Assembly: GCA_900088475.1 (NCBI GenBank)
Contig: FLMG01003228.1
Location: 1,296-51,522 of the forward strand
Direction: 5' to 3'
Length of the DNA stretch: 50,227 nt
Origin: Hyphochytrium catenoides
Lineage: Eukaryota > Sar > Hyphochytriomycetes > Hyphochytriales > Hyphochytriaceae
Part shown: positions 32,770 to 47,929 of the stretch, piece by piece
How the letters are laid out: each line of letters begins with the position of its first letter
Position numbering within the stretch: the first letter of the stretch is position 1
The notes under the pieces: generated by a model
The model's input: the letters and a program-made list of their open reading frames with translations, nothing else
Told to the model about the DNA's origin: nothing
Database searches by the model: none
Translations under genes and position numbers: made by a program

Positions 32770-35700
32770 ATGTCAGGCCCAATGTCAGCTGCACGACCTG
32801 TGCCAGGGTCGGCTCGAGGAGAGGATACACCTTCTACCATGGCCACCTCAAGCAGGAAAGCAAGCTATCCCCCAGGTTGGCCCGAGCCCCTAGATGCATC
32901 ACACGCGCTCTCTCGTATCAGGTTTACACCTCGAGAGGGTACTAACCACCATTATGAATGTAGGGTCAAAGGGTGGGCTTGCCACGTCCCGACCGACTTC
33001 CACCCTGGCGATGGCTGGTAGCTCGACGCTCTATACCTCCCAACCTCCAAATAATAATGCGCCCCCGCATATCCCGCCTCTGTTTCCGCCGCTAGGAACT
33101 TCACGGCAGTTTACACCGCTGCCCGGCCCGCAAGCAACAAATAGAGGTGAGAGAACAGATAACTCTCATTGTCATTCCTGGTTTGATGTCATCTCTAAAG
33201 ACCTGCTCAGTGGTGCCCATCACAGGCTCTTCGCAGGGAAACTATCTCAGCAGCGGGGTCCCACCTAACTCTAGCGCACGCCCTCCTTTCCAGTCCCCAG
33301 CCTTTCCCACCACGCAGCGCCAAGCTGCGGTGCCTGGTCACGCCATGCAGTCTCTGTCGGATGGCCAAGCTTCCCTACCGTCTCAAAGAGTAGCACCAGC
33401 ACCAGTCCACCTTCATCCAGCAGCTCAGCAGGTTCTAAGTAACGGGCAGATGCGACCCCTTTCGGGCCAGCTGCCTCAGAACTCGTCCCGGCCTTCTACG
33501 CATCGACAGGCAGAGCACGGGTCAGCCCGTCCCCACGGTCAGCTCTGCAACAGTATCTCTCATCCGTCACTTGTGCGCTCATCCTCTTCTTTCAGCTGCT
33601 TTACCCGTGGTTACCGAGCAATATGAAAAAGAGGATCCTCTGGTTCTAAAGTCCGTGCTTGGCTATAGTGGACAGTTCCTTAACACCTTGCACTATCATC
33701 CCACGGACCCAGATCTATACATCGTCAGGTAGAAAGGATCGCAGGCACGAAAATTCCTTGGTGGGAGATCAAAACTGACAATGAAATCTCTGTTCAACAG
33801 CTTAGGCGGATCTGTGTGCATTGCATCCTTCTCCAACTCCCGAAACCAGGAGTATCTTCGTGGCCATGATGAGAAGGTATCCGCGCTCGCGGTATCCCCC
33901 TCAGGCTCTTTTATCGTCTCGGGCCAGTTAGGCACCACGAAGGATCCGGTCGGTCATCCTTGTCGCGGTTTTCGTCCACCATGCACAGCTACTTATCGTT
34001 GCCTGTTAGAATGCCCAAGCTCCGGTGATAGTTTGGGATCTTGCATCCAAGAAGGAAGTTTTACGGCTTCATGGACTAAGGAATGCGGTGCAGCGGCTTG
34101 ATGTTTCTCCTGATAATAGACTTCTTGCAGGCACCGGCACGGACGGAAGGTTTTATCTCTGGGATCTGCAGGTATGAGCGCAGGTGGAGAGCCATAGCAT
34201 TGACAAGCCTTGTGAGCTCCGCTTCCCGCAAAACCCTCACTCTTACCTAGCCTCCTTATCAACTGAGAACAGAATGGAGAAGTAGTTGTTCAGAAGCAGT
34301 TCCAGACTTCAGTGCAAGTGTGCTGCTGGGTAAGTATGACAGGCTCCGGCCGCCGTCCGGAGTACAGATTAGCTCTCTCTACTTCCAGTCAGGTGAGAAC
34401 CATGCATAGCACCCGACGCTTACTGTTTCTTTCTCCTTGTTGGCGGCACTCCATGAACTTTAGTGGGGAAGAGCGGTAGATGCGTTGTATGGTTCTTGGT
34501 CCGCCCTCTTTGTTGTCCGTGCTCATATCTCTCTGGCTATTGCAGCCATCGCTTTCCCCTAGCTGTTTCTTTTGGATTGGCTTTGGCATCTATCACTAGA
34601 CGAATAAGAAAGTTCTCAGACTAACCTCCTGGTGCTGATGCAGGCGATGATGGCTCGTCTTCAGTATGATGTGGGAGCCATGCAGTACGTCATGGATCTA
34701 AAGCCTTTTAGTCTTCCAGCTACTGGGCTTATGAGGGACTATCACTCAGCTCGTGTCACGCCTAAGAAGGACTTTTTGCTCTGTTCTACGAGGTCAGTCC
34801 CATAACCCACGCTATTTTCTCTCTTCAGTCTTGAACTTCAACTGAAGCCTTTGGCTGCCTCGCATGTGATCGTGCTCGCTTCGTCCGCTGCAACGATCGT
34901 GTGCCCCGAACGTAACTCTGGGCTCCTACCCACCGTCTAGCGGTAACGAGCTGCTGGTCTTTCGAAATGATCCACCGCTTTTCCGCGCGAGTGTGCCAGT
35001 CTCAGCCAATGGAGGTAAGCCGTGGTGGTATGGTTGTGCAGAAGCGATCTGGTCATCAGAGGCCTGACTACTTGCCATGCGTAGCTCTATCTCTTGCCAT
35101 CTGCGCCACTACGGGCTTCGTCTACTGCGGATCGGGAGATGGCGTGGTCAGAAAGCTGTTTGGGGAGGATGTCAAGTGGAACCTTTATGCAGAAGTTCTA
35201 CTTTATGGAGGCGTAGTGAGCTTGTCACTAAACGCAGCGGGTAAACGGCATTGGAACGTCTCTCTGTCAGTGTTTCCTTCTCTGTGCTCTCTTTGCAGGA
35301 TTCTTTGTGCTTGTCCTTTTCTCCTTTACGTTTCCCATGGCTATTTTATGAGGACTCACGGTACGCACCGTATCTTAAAGGAACGGAACTACTTGCTGGG
35401 ACTTCTGCTGGCAAGATTTATAGAATAGCGACGGAGAGTATGGCCATTACGGAGGTTTCTTCCTCTCACACGGGACGCATCACTGCAGTGGTCTACAGCG
35501 CCCATCCTCCCGCGCTTTGTACAGCGTGTGAGGACGGAATGCTCCGAGTATACAGCCCCACCACTCTAGCGCTTATGGCCCACGTCCGTGAGAAGTCATC
35601 TCCTACCTCGCTATGCCTCATGGAAGGGATAGCTCAGCAAGCGAGTACTGGCAGTGTTATCTGGATAGTCAGTGGCTGGGTGGATGGGACTATCCGATGC

Positions 35701-36662
35701 CATGAAGCGCTGAGTGGACAGAGGCTCTGGGAGATCGCAAATGCTCATCGGTAAGCTGATCCTAACGGCGTCCCCCGTCCTCCTGCATCACTGTCAACAC
35801 GCGTTAACCTGTCTTCTCACACTAACGGGGTCTCTTGGAACTTTCTGCAGTGGGCCCATCACCACCGTCGCCTCGTCTTCTACATATGTCGTCTCGGGCG
35901 GCTTAGACGGCAACGTAAGAATCTGGTCCAGCAAGTCGAGGGAACTTACCATTGGATTTCGGGAGCACTCCAAGGCTGTATCCAAGGTACAAAGTCTCCG
36001 CCATAAAAAGAAACGCCAATTTTTCACTGACTCTGTGACTCTAGGTCATTACCGATATCAAGGATCCCAAGCTTCTTCACTCGTGTGGTCAGGACCGCAG
36101 TGTGTTCACCTATGACTTGCAGAAAGAGAAGAGAATCGTGGGTCATTCTTCGAAAGAAGGTTGGGTGCTTCCGGAAGTGATTTAAGTGGGTCAAGAGCAA
36201 TAGTAGCTGACACATCGCACTTCACATTTTCTGCTTGGTCAGGCTGCTTTCATGCCCTCTCTCAGCGGCGCGATAGTGAGAATGAGCTGGTGACGGGAAG
36301 TTCTGATGGCAGAATTCACTTCTGGGACTGTGACGTGGCAGAGGCCGTAGCCTCTCTTGCTGATCCGACGCGTGCGAAAGTTAATGCCATTAAGGTAATG
36401 ACAGAAGGATGTCGTCCCTTAGTTAACATCACCGCTTGAAGCTGATGTCACTGTCTTTTAGGTCTCACCCTCTGGACGCCTGGTGGCCATTGTGGGAGAC
36501 GATTCTCTGGTCAAGGTCTTTAATTTGCAGCTAGACGCTGTCGTGTCGGTGCGGCCTGGGCACGCGGATGCGGTACTCGATGTCTGCTGGGGGTCAGATG
36601 ATCGTAATCTATACACCGTCGGAGCAGACGGCTGTCTTTGTTCGTGGGGCTTTGTGGGCTGA
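32770..36662 (+). CDS. CFAP52: CFAP52/WDR16-like WD40 flagellar protein with N-terminal extension
   Basis: Fifteen exons: 32770-32875, 32964-33146, 33226-33552, 33596-33728, 33801-33948, 34010-34171, 34273-34329, 34644-34792, 34941-35014, 35085-35240, 35381-35750, 35851-35986, 36045-36159, 36243-36394 and 36462-36662. They encode 822 aa, against about 620 in human. CFAP52 is a doublet-microtubule inner protein of motile cilia. WD repeats start near residue 210 (VLGYSGQFLNTLHYHPTDPDLY, then GHDEKVSALAVSPSG) and run to the end (GHADAVLDVCWGSDDRNLYTVGADGCLCSWGF). The order of blades follows CFAP52, including WDGTIRCHEALSGQRLWEIANAHRG-like and GGLDGNVRIW segments. The first 200 or so residues are Pro/Ser/Gln-rich and not part of the family. 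The start is set by phase agreement over the first introns; it is less certain than the WD part. Confidence 0.85.
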
Positions 36663-36815
36663 GAGACGTCGTAGGATTATTTTATTTAGCGGTGCAAAAT
36701 GCATTAAAGAATCTTTGCACCCACCGCCTTGCTGTTGATAAATAGCACCTGGACAGCTTTGCTTGCCTCTTTCAATCTCGGCAAGTTCATAACTCCTAAC
36801 CTATCCTTACACTGT

Positions 36816-39707
36816 CTAGATGTCATGATGACGGATCAGCTGTGAGAACGGTCCGTCTGGATTAGATGTTAGCTCCGCAAAAGTACCCTGATTGTTAGGG
36901 ATCAGAAAGATCTATATTGAACTAGGTATGTAGTGAAGGGAAAGTACCTGGTCCACCACTTTTCCCTGATCTATCATGGCGATGTAGTCCGCACTCTTAA
37001 TGGTCGATAACCGATGCGAAACCATGAGGACGGTCCTACCGACCTTTGCCCTGGCAGAAAACCGGGGTCAACGGCCTTCTCAAATGAGGGATTCGGCTGG
37101 TTCTCACCTTTCGATCGCCTCTTGGACTAGGTGTTCGCTTTCTGCGTCTAAAGCACTGGTGGCTTCGTCTAGTATAAGAATCTTGGGCTTTCGAATAAGA
37201 GCTCTTGCAATGGCCAGTCGCTGAGTTCAGAAAACAAACGTCATATGTTATGCGTCACTCTGGACCTACATCTGTGCCAACTCTTTATCTGTCAACTTTA
37301 CCTGTTTTTGTCCTCCAGAGAGTGACTGGCCCCGTTCTCCAACCTGCGTGTCGTAGCCCTCGGGTAATCTCTGTATGAATTGATGAGCATTGGCAGCCAT
37401 TGCGGCCTCAATGATCTCGTCACGGGAAGGTTCGCCTTGACAGCCATAGGCAATGTTGGCGGCAATAGAAGACGCAAACAATACGGGTTCTTGAGGCACC
37501 TACGAGGTCACGTCCCCCAGTGTAACGTGAGATATTTCAGACTATAGCGTTCGACAAGCATTAAGCAGTAATCTCTACTTGGGAGGAAAGGAATCTTCCG
37601 CTTCTCGAGGTTAGAATTTTTCGGAGCGGGATGTCCTCTCCAGGTTAGAGATCTCTTACCACTCCAATAACCCTTCTTAGAGCTACTTTCTCAATCTCGT
37701 TGATATCCACTCCATCCAGTAGAACGCGGCCCTTGCAGTGCGGTCCTTGAAGGCAATACAGTCCTCCCACAAGTAGAGCTACCGTGCTCTTCCCGCAACC
37801 ACTGGGCCCAACCAGAGCGACCGTCGTGGACGGCTCAATCGTCAAGTTCAGCTCGTCAAAGAGTGGAGCATCCTCACGCGTAGGGTATCGGAAGGATACA
37901 TTCTCGAGTTTGATCCGTCCGGGACCTAAGCATTTTGGCACACCATAATGAGGTGCAATCGCGTACACTTGAGTAAGGTTGCTCCTTACCATCTGGAACA
38001 GGGAGACTTCCTCCTTTGCCAAGTTGGAGTTTTCCTCGCTCTATCAAATCGAATACCCGCGTGCTGGCGCCCACGCCCTTCATGAGATCTATTCAAGAAC
38101 AGAAGCGAAGTTAGAGAGGCTACCCAACTGCTACTATGGGCACACTCGGACCGCACAAGGCAATGGACATACCCGCATAGAAGGAAGATAATCCTGCAAA
38201 GGAGACTCCGACATATATTGTGTACATCAAGAAGGAGGTGAGATCTCCCACAGTCATCTGTCCTTGCGTCACCATGTGCCCTCCATATCCAAGCACCCCA
38301 AGCATGCTGCAGAATGAGGAAGGAAGTGGTGAGTTATACCTACGACGGCACGACCATCCAAGGTGGCCAAAGATCCCTTGACAGCTCATTATAGGATGAC
38401 TGGTGGAGGTACCTGAGCTTGAAAGAGAGGTCCACTGCACCAAAGAATGAACCATGGAGCAAAGCTTGACGCTGTGCCAACTTCAACACCTGCTGGACAC
38501 GGTCCCTGTTACAGGCGAAGATGGAGATCAAGTTTTAATGAATAATAACGCTCGGCACAAGGTTTACCCACTCGCCGTTCTTAAATTACCTATACAGCTC
38601 GCCCTCCTGCTCTTCACTAGCAAACCACTTGACGGTCCGATTATTGCTTATTCTCTCCTCTGCTAGCTCTGTTGCCTTACTGAGTGCGTCCTGAACTTTG
38701 CGGGACAGACTTTTGACATATCTTCCGTATGTCACTGCTCCAACGGCAGCTGGAGGGGTAAACAGAATCATAGCCAGAGCAAGCTTTGGACAGGTGTAGA
38801 ACATCATGCCAATGGAACCCACTGCTTGACCCCCAGAGCGCAGCCCTACATTAGGTGAGAGGATGTGAGCCTCATCCTCTTTGATTCATCATCTAGCGTC
38901 ACATACCGCCGCTCATGTTGTCCCCAAGAACCTTCCCTATCAACTGAGTATCGGCGCCAAGGCGGTTAATCAGTTCTCCTGTTCTGTTCCGGTCAAAGAA
39001 CTCAAGGTCCTCTGACTGCAAGAGGTTCAGCTACGTAAGTGACTGACCGCTTGTTAACGACGTCATCCTTTACTTACCAGTATTGACTTGTACGTTGTTT
39101 CGCGAAGCTTCGCGACGATCCTTTCCGCGATTATGTCCGTCATTGCCACCCGAGTTACGTTTGCTATGGCTCCAAAGCCAAAGAGGACTGCTAGGGCACC
39201 TATAACCAAAAGGTTGACGTTACAGCTGAAGCCTAGGGCTCTGAACGAGAGAAGGGCATAATGGCGGCCCTTCCGTACCTGCTAGTCCTGGCAGCTGTTC
39301 TGCACCGCCTGGTAGACTGACAACGTCAATAACTTTGCCCATGGCCGCAGGGACGCACATAGTAATAGCGGTGGATACTGTTAGAGCTGATAGAGAAATA
39401 GCGAGGCGCTTCTTCTCAGGAGCATAAAGCGCATAGAGCCTCCGAACCCCGTGGACATCCACCTTCTTCTTCGTAGCCGCTGCAGTAGTGTCACCTTCCT
39501 TCTTCAGGCACAGGATAGTAAGGATCAGACGCAACGTGCTGTGAGGCGTAACGATCTCACCTGCTCCGACCCCTCCTCCTTCGACCTCAACGAGGTAACC
39601 TCAGGTTCCTTTGACGCGCTGCTGCTGGTGCTCAGTGAACGCCATCGATGACTTTGCCGACGCGTTAATGCAGCATTGCTTGGTCTAATTGGACCTAATG
39701 CTCGCAA
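36816..39707 (-). CDS. ABCB10: Mitochondrial ABC half transporter, ABCB10/Mdl1 type
   Basis: Thirteen exons in transcript order: 39707-39561, 39501-39279, 39199-39078, 39015-38907, 38845-38590, 38505-38413, 38306-38173, 38088-37990, 37925-37660, 37499-37302, 37220-37108, 37050-36948 and 36887-36816. They encode 644 aa. The N-terminus ([19 protein letters not shown]) looks like a mitochondrial targeting peptide. The membrane domain has [36 protein letters not shown] and [16 protein letters not shown], all shared with ABCB10. The nucleotide-binding domain has Walker [11 protein letters not shown]-loop VPQEPVLF, signature LSGGQ, Walker [13 protein letters not shown] and H-loop SHRLST. It is expected in the inner membrane as a homodimer, with the ATPase in the matrix. 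It is convergent with the CFAP52-like gene. Confidence 0.93.
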
Positions 39708-41122
39708 AGTGCGCCTCAGGTGGCTGATCGGAGATACTTTACACTGGTGAAGATGTGCTTGAGGAAACCTGGAATGTTTGAAAGAGTTGGCTAAGCTACA
39801 GCCTCTGTTGGCGAAACGTTACTATCTATGGTTCCTTGCTTTCCCTTCCCCTACCTGCTGCTCAGCGCGGCGCGAAGCATTTTAAGAAAGTTTCAGGCTT
39901 TATCCCCTGTTCATTCCGCTCAGTGAAGGGACTAGGCTTTGTGATGCCTTGAGCCGTCGATGGTATGCATGAAGAAACCGGTGTCACTGCCACTTCTTGC
40001 CGAGCTTTTGCACCTAGTAGGATGACACCTACAATGGTGTGTTGGCGGCGGAGCAATCCAGTATCCACTCAGTGAAGATTGTATACGAGCAGAATCCTCT
40101 AGATCCTCCGTAAGGTGTGGGCCAACTGCCAGCAGCCGAGCACCATCAGCAACTGCCACCGATTGCCTGTTCCCTTCCAGCTCTGCGATAACGCCAAGCG
40201 CGGCCTCACTTGGTCAATCCATCAGAACGGACACCCCGTCAGAACTCCTCGGCAGCTCAGATCAGACGGCAGGCGAGCTGTGTTATTATTGCTGTACACG
40301 GCATACTTTGCACAGGCATCGCAAGAGTTCAGATTCTGCTTCTGGGGCTTCAAATCCGAGACAGGTTCATTTAGATTCTCAATGAAGCAATTCAAGCATT
40401 CAAGCACGACCTTCTGTACAGCATTCGCACGTACACGTACACACAGTCTAATACAGAAGATAGACAGACCCGTTCCCGCTCTTCTCCTATGCGTCTCTCT
40501 CGCCGCTGTCTTCCGATCGAAGGAAGTTTCTAGGCGCTGCTCGGACACTACGAGTGGGACCAGCCTCAATCCTCCCTCCAGCCTCCGCTCTCCTCCTCAG
40601 CAGCGCTCAGACCATCATCAAGGTGCCCAAACGGTGCACCGACTTCCTAGCGCGTTCTTGTCCCTGCTTCTCAAACCCCATCCTGTCCTTCAAAACCTTC
40701 TCCTTTCACATGTCACTCGCACTTGTAAGCGGCTAGCGGTAAGAAGCCAAGCAGGACCCACTATGAACGCTACTATTCACTTAGCACAGGCGATTGCCAC
40801 ACAATGGCTTGCAGTCCTGGAGGTTAAGCTCTAGATGCAGCTTGGACAATCAAAAGGGCTGACGAAGGCCTGCAGTTGGCACTCTCCATCTTTCCTCAAT
40901 CACCGCAGAGGCACTGAACGTGTGTAGGGCCTGTGATGGTCGAGAGTAACTGTTCACTGTCAAGGAGGCTAATAGCATGGCCCTTGAACTCGGGGCTGAA
41001 CCGTGTCCTAGGGTTAAGTGCCCTTCCATCTAGATAATTCCACCACCCAGGTGTCTGTTTAGCTCCATCTGGCTAGTGCAGTATCAAGTTTCATCCACAC
41101 CATAGGTGACAACATATACAAG
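39708..41122. other. Intergenic or unassigned; several open minus-strand segments
   Basis: About 1.4 kb lie between two divergent starts. A 239-codon plus-strand frame (40115-40834) and minus-strand segments at 40569-40222 and about 40190-39862 stay open. The minus segments have protein-like runs (AALGVIAELEGNRQSVAVADG; HTIVGVILLGAKARQEVAV), but I could not join them by phase-consistent introns or recognise a family. The stretch may hold a short fast-evolving gene or only promoters. Confidence 0.3.
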
Positions 41123-43373
<2,251 letters not shown>

Positions 43374-46300
43374 AAGCACAGCTGGGGCCTTTGACGAAGG
43401 CATTAGGATCACCTTTGAGATGGACTTATTAGTATTTGTGACCCCAAACCAATATTCTATCGTGCTTCATACTGTGATGAGTGATGGCGGCAGCCGTCTT
43501 CCACCCTCCACGATAATGTTTAACGGGATTTCCACTTTACCGTCCTACGGTTTCACCTTGGAGACGACCAGTCGAGGGGCTCATTAAGTGATGGTCTCCG
43601 GTTACTCTGGTGCCAACCGCCTGCCGCTTATCATATATAAGAAGCCATTGCTGAAGAAGCCCGATCTATTATTGCTTCCTAGAACTAGTCCTCAAGAGAA
43701 AAAGAAGGAAAGATGCATCCTGGTCTTCGTGAGGGAAGAGAGCTTGAGACAAACCTAGCCCTACCCTAAAATGTGTCCGGAACGTCACCGCGCAGTGCCA
43801 ATGCCCGTCTCCTCTCCTGTACCATGAATCATAGGTTACAGCTTCTGTTTCTTACGTATTATCGATAAGAAGAACAAAGACCAGCTGGCGGCGAGAACGA
43901 GGTCTTTGGACACTACTCCCTACCCTCACCTCATAGCCACACTATTGCCCGTTCGTCTCCCCTCTTGTCATCTTCATCATATGCAAGCTATCAGCTCTAA
44001 CGTTTCTTGCCGCGAACGACTTTAATTCATTCCATAAAATGATGTTTACCGCTGGAGGCTCCTCATCAATGTTCCCTGACAGCTTCTACTAGGGCTGACA
44101 AGTGTCATGATAGTTTATCCTGTAACATAAAGAAGGGAAGTGAGTGGAACTGGTTACTTTTTCCTTGGCTGGCCACCAGGCCTCAGTGAAGACAAGCCAC
44201 AAGAGGAAGACTTTCGCAAGGGCTCATACTACATCGCTCCTTCAACAAGAGCAAGTTATTTGAGAAAATATAAGAGACAAACAAAGAGGAGAAGAGAGAG
44301 AATAATAGAATGCCGAGCCGTTTCTCCAGATGCAGCGTGAGAGAAGGGAAAGAGAAAGAGAAGCCTCCTTCTTGAGAAGCACACTTTGACTAGAGGGCCA
44401 GGACAAACCGTCCTGCGCTTAGTTAGGATTGAAAGTTGCCTCGTAGTCTCGAGCGCTGTGACCCATACAACCTCCTTTCGGCTCTCATCATTGCATCACT
44501 GGATAGTCATCAATAGAGATAGGAAGAATGACTAGCAAGTAGCCCACGTAGTTTCTTCTACTTCTGCTGCGCCAATATTGACAGACTCCAAATAGAATGC
44601 AGAGAAGGGAGAGACAGACGGCTTGATCAGCAGTGAGAGAGAGAGAACTAGAGAGGACACTGCTAACGTCTAAGGTACAATAACGTCTCCCGACTCATCC
44701 CATTTCGCCAAGGTCTTGACTCCTGTGAAGACCAGGAGCCAGCTCCAGTCGTGCTTGAAGACTCCTCCGGAGAAGTCCTTAAGGATGCACAATTCTGGGA
44801 AAGGAAGATCTTCTCATCTCTCCTTCTTACGCGCTCTCCCTGTACCCCTTTCTAGTGCTCTCACACAGTCTGCCTGTGTCGCTCTGCCTCTTCCCTTTCT
44901 TTCTTTTGGACTCTCTCTCTCCCTCTTTCTGAAGGCATTTTTAATGGCTGCAGCTGCAATTCCTGGAGGTGCTCCTCGTAGTAGATTTGTTGCATGCCTC
45001 TTAGCCTTCTTGAAAATAAAAATAGAGGAGGGATAAGTTGGCGCTTGCACTGACGGCCAAGAGAAGTGTGGTGCACTCTCTGCAGGACCCTCTGGTCGTC
45101 CTGGCAGTTTTTGTATCAGTCGGCGCTATGACGTTATGCCCCCAGAAAAGTTACCCTGTGGTCTAGTCCAGTCGTCCCATCACCATTGATGATTTATTCA
45201 GCTGATAGCCTGAGAATTCATCCTAGAAGCCTTCGTGTTCTCTTACAGTAGGCCCTCAATTACTCTTACAGACCAAGCATTCACTGGCGATGGGCCACTG
45301 TCAAATATCCTTGACAGTCTCGCAGAGTTCGTATCTTGATGGCGCCTAAAGAACGCTGTCGTACAATCTTCCAACGGACCTATTGATTGCTGGGTTAAAT
45401 CCGGTTTCCCATTGAAGACCACTTGCAAAATCATGGCCTTGACCTGCCATCTCGCCATTGGATATTCCTGTCTCGCCTTGTCAACAATCAGCGCCGCAAC
45501 AATGGCTTTCTCTTCTTCCTCAGATAGATCCTGCGCCGGCCCTGCTGGCTTGGCGCCGACAGAAGAGTCCCATCGACATAGGGCTTAAGAATAGAGCGTG
45601 GAAGGCCACAGATGCCTCAGCTTGTCTTAAAAAGTGTCCATCGTGTCCAACCTCCTTGACTTGAGCTATTGGAGCTCGTAGCTGCACCTCTGTCCATACC
45701 TTGCGCTTGTTGGTTTTCATTGGGCGACATTATCACTGCGGCCAGCAGTAGTTCTGAACGATGAAGATAAAGTACTGATGGACTGGTACCTTTCAAGGCG
45801 AGCTCTGATGATTCTAATCTGATGAGTCTCTGCCTTTCGGTCTTCATAGTCACACTTCGTCGTCACGATTATGCGAAACTTCTCCATTCCAGTCCCGGAA
45901 TCAAATCGGAGGGCGAGGATAAGATCGGGAGACTGGAAAGAAGTCTAATGACGAAGGAAGACGACCGTTCATCAAAGGCTACTCTCCAAGAGAAAGGGCA
46001 GAAAGAGCGCAAAGAAGAACAACTGCTGTAAACCCTCGGTTCTCTATTTTTCCCTGCCATCCAGACCTCAACTTCTCTTCTTCTTTCCATCGACAAACTC
46101 TCCAGTGGCCTCGAAACTGCGTGCCGACTCTGGAAGAAGCCACAAATGTGGCGCCACAAGAGACCTGGCAAGAGACCTACATGCCCCTTGTTACACATGC
46201 AGGAGGAAGCGCCTGTCGATAAGACATGATGAAGCAGATCTTAATGAGGAGGGCGAACCTTTGGTACTGCCGGAATCCAGAAGTACCGCTCCGTTCAATG

Positions 46301-47929
46301 TTGAACCGACGTTAGAAAAGGAGGGAGAGGAGCAACGAAAGGGCGATCGCTAAGAACAGAGGCTCCGAAAAGGAAAGAGGGGAGGATCAAGGGATAGATG
46401 GAAGCGGGAGAGGGGGACGGCGAAGGAGCAGCCACAGAGCGAGAAAGGGGAGGAAGGCATCCACGTGCAAAGCAAGGGAGAGAGGAAGAGAGGAAGAAAG
46501 GAGGGATAGTAGGAGAAGGAGAGGAGACGATCAATGTAACACGAGAGTCCGGGCGCGAGAACTTACCATTCATTCTTTAGTTGTCTCGAATCTCGTTTGT
46601 TGCGAGAGCGAGCGTAGCAATGGCAGGAGTTATGGTGCTGAACTTATTGCAGCATATCTCTTGAAAACCTGTAGCTGCAAGCCGGTGGACACGACAGAAC
46701 AAATGGCTCTATGTCTGACGCCTCAGGTAGAGGAGGGGAGGTCCTCTTGTGGTGCTTCTATCTTTTCCTACCTCCGGGTTCTCCTCTTGTCTTTCTCTCT
46801 CTCTCTCTCTCTCTCTCCCTCTTACTTACTATGGGACTACTCTAAGGACACGTAGCTGAGTTCTCGTAGAGAGGTGGTGTTGGAATTGTGCTCTTCGTAG
46901 GAGATTGATGAATGATTTAGTTGATCAAAGTGACCAAGTACTTATCAAGCTCTTGTGTAGTGAACCCTCTAGAGAGCCAGCCAGCTAGCAGCTAAACTAC
47001 TAGAGTCGCTAAGTTGCGAGCTACCGCTACTGAACTACTTCCTATGTCCCAGTTCTATGATGAAAATGGAACACATGCAAAAAAGATAGAAGGGAGAGAG
47101 AGGAAAAGACTTCAGAAGAGACAGAAAGAAGAAGACTTTAAGAGCTTCGGTCCTTGTGTGCAATAAAAAAGTGCAGATTTGCCATTAGAACTTAATATGC
47201 AAAGCTATGAAGTTGATATGCAAGAGAGAAAACAGAGAGAGAAACACTCTAAGAAAGAGAGAGAACAGAGACTGTTAGAGATCATTGAATGGTCACCAAG
47301 AGATCTTTGGTCTTAGAAGAGTAAATCGGCAATAAATTGGTGGTCAGAAGGAAGGGAAGAAGTAAAGTCGGAAAGAGAAATTGAAAATGCTCATGAAGCA
47401 AGAACAAATGTTCTAGAGAAATTAACGAAGAAAGTAGGACAAGGCAGAAGAAGGTTCCTTACTACTACCGAGACCCCAACAGGAAAGGTTCTCAACAACT
47501 AGCACCTTCTAGTGCAGAGTCGGTGCGACAGAGACTTCCCGTACAGAGTCCGAACTTCAGAAGTAACTTTTCGTACTCCTTACAGGACCTAAGTAACCCT
47601 ACTCCTTACAGGACAAAGAGGAGGTCGATACATGAGCTTAGTTAGGTTTGCTGATGACGATGAGGGTATGGAAATACTCCGTGTAGTCAGAGCTCTAGTG
47701 AAGAGCATTTTGCTCACAACTAATTCATTCATCAAGTTCCAAAGAAAAGCGCTCAGCTATACGTTTAACCCTCCATCATGGCCGGCCAACAGGGGCGGAG
47801 TCTGCAAAGAAACACATGGACCCTGTAGTACTCGGAATGTAGCACTGTGATTGGACACTGGGAATGAGCAGCTACTGTAGCACACATGCCACAGCGGCGG
47901 CCACACATTTGCTGTGCTTTATGGAGAGA
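43374..47929. other. Gene-poor subtelomeric DNA, low complexity
   Basis: I find no gene I can support in 4.5 kb. Frames of 60-110 codons occur near 44140-44340, 44716-45076, 45243-45853, 46105-46580 and 47632-47850, without domains. Much of the sequence is purine-rich, including GA-rich 46300-46550, with a CT run near 46794-46817. A short direct repeat, TACTCCTTACAGGAC, occurs twice near 47574-47615. A minus-strand run beginning MEKFRIIVTTKCDYEDRKAE near 45888 looks mildly protein-like but leads nowhere. Confidence 0.45.

Noticed and set aside
40115-40834. 239-codon open frame on the plus strand
   Set aside because: No domain, and the composition is unlike the window's real proteins. Minus-strand segments in the same place look more protein-like. 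Not strong enough to call.
44716-45076. Frames around 44.7-45.1 kb on both strands
   Set aside because: Overlapping open frames on opposite strands with no domains. Low-complexity CT/GA sequence explains them.
47570-47620. Direct repeat TACTCCTTACAGGAC as a possible target-site duplication
   Set aside because: The copies are only about 25 bp apart with nothing between them that could be a mobile element.
47632-47850. Frame with VRFADDDEG, resembling a reverse-transcriptase FADD box
   Set aside because: Only four residues match and no other RT motif surrounds them. No retroelement ends are visible.
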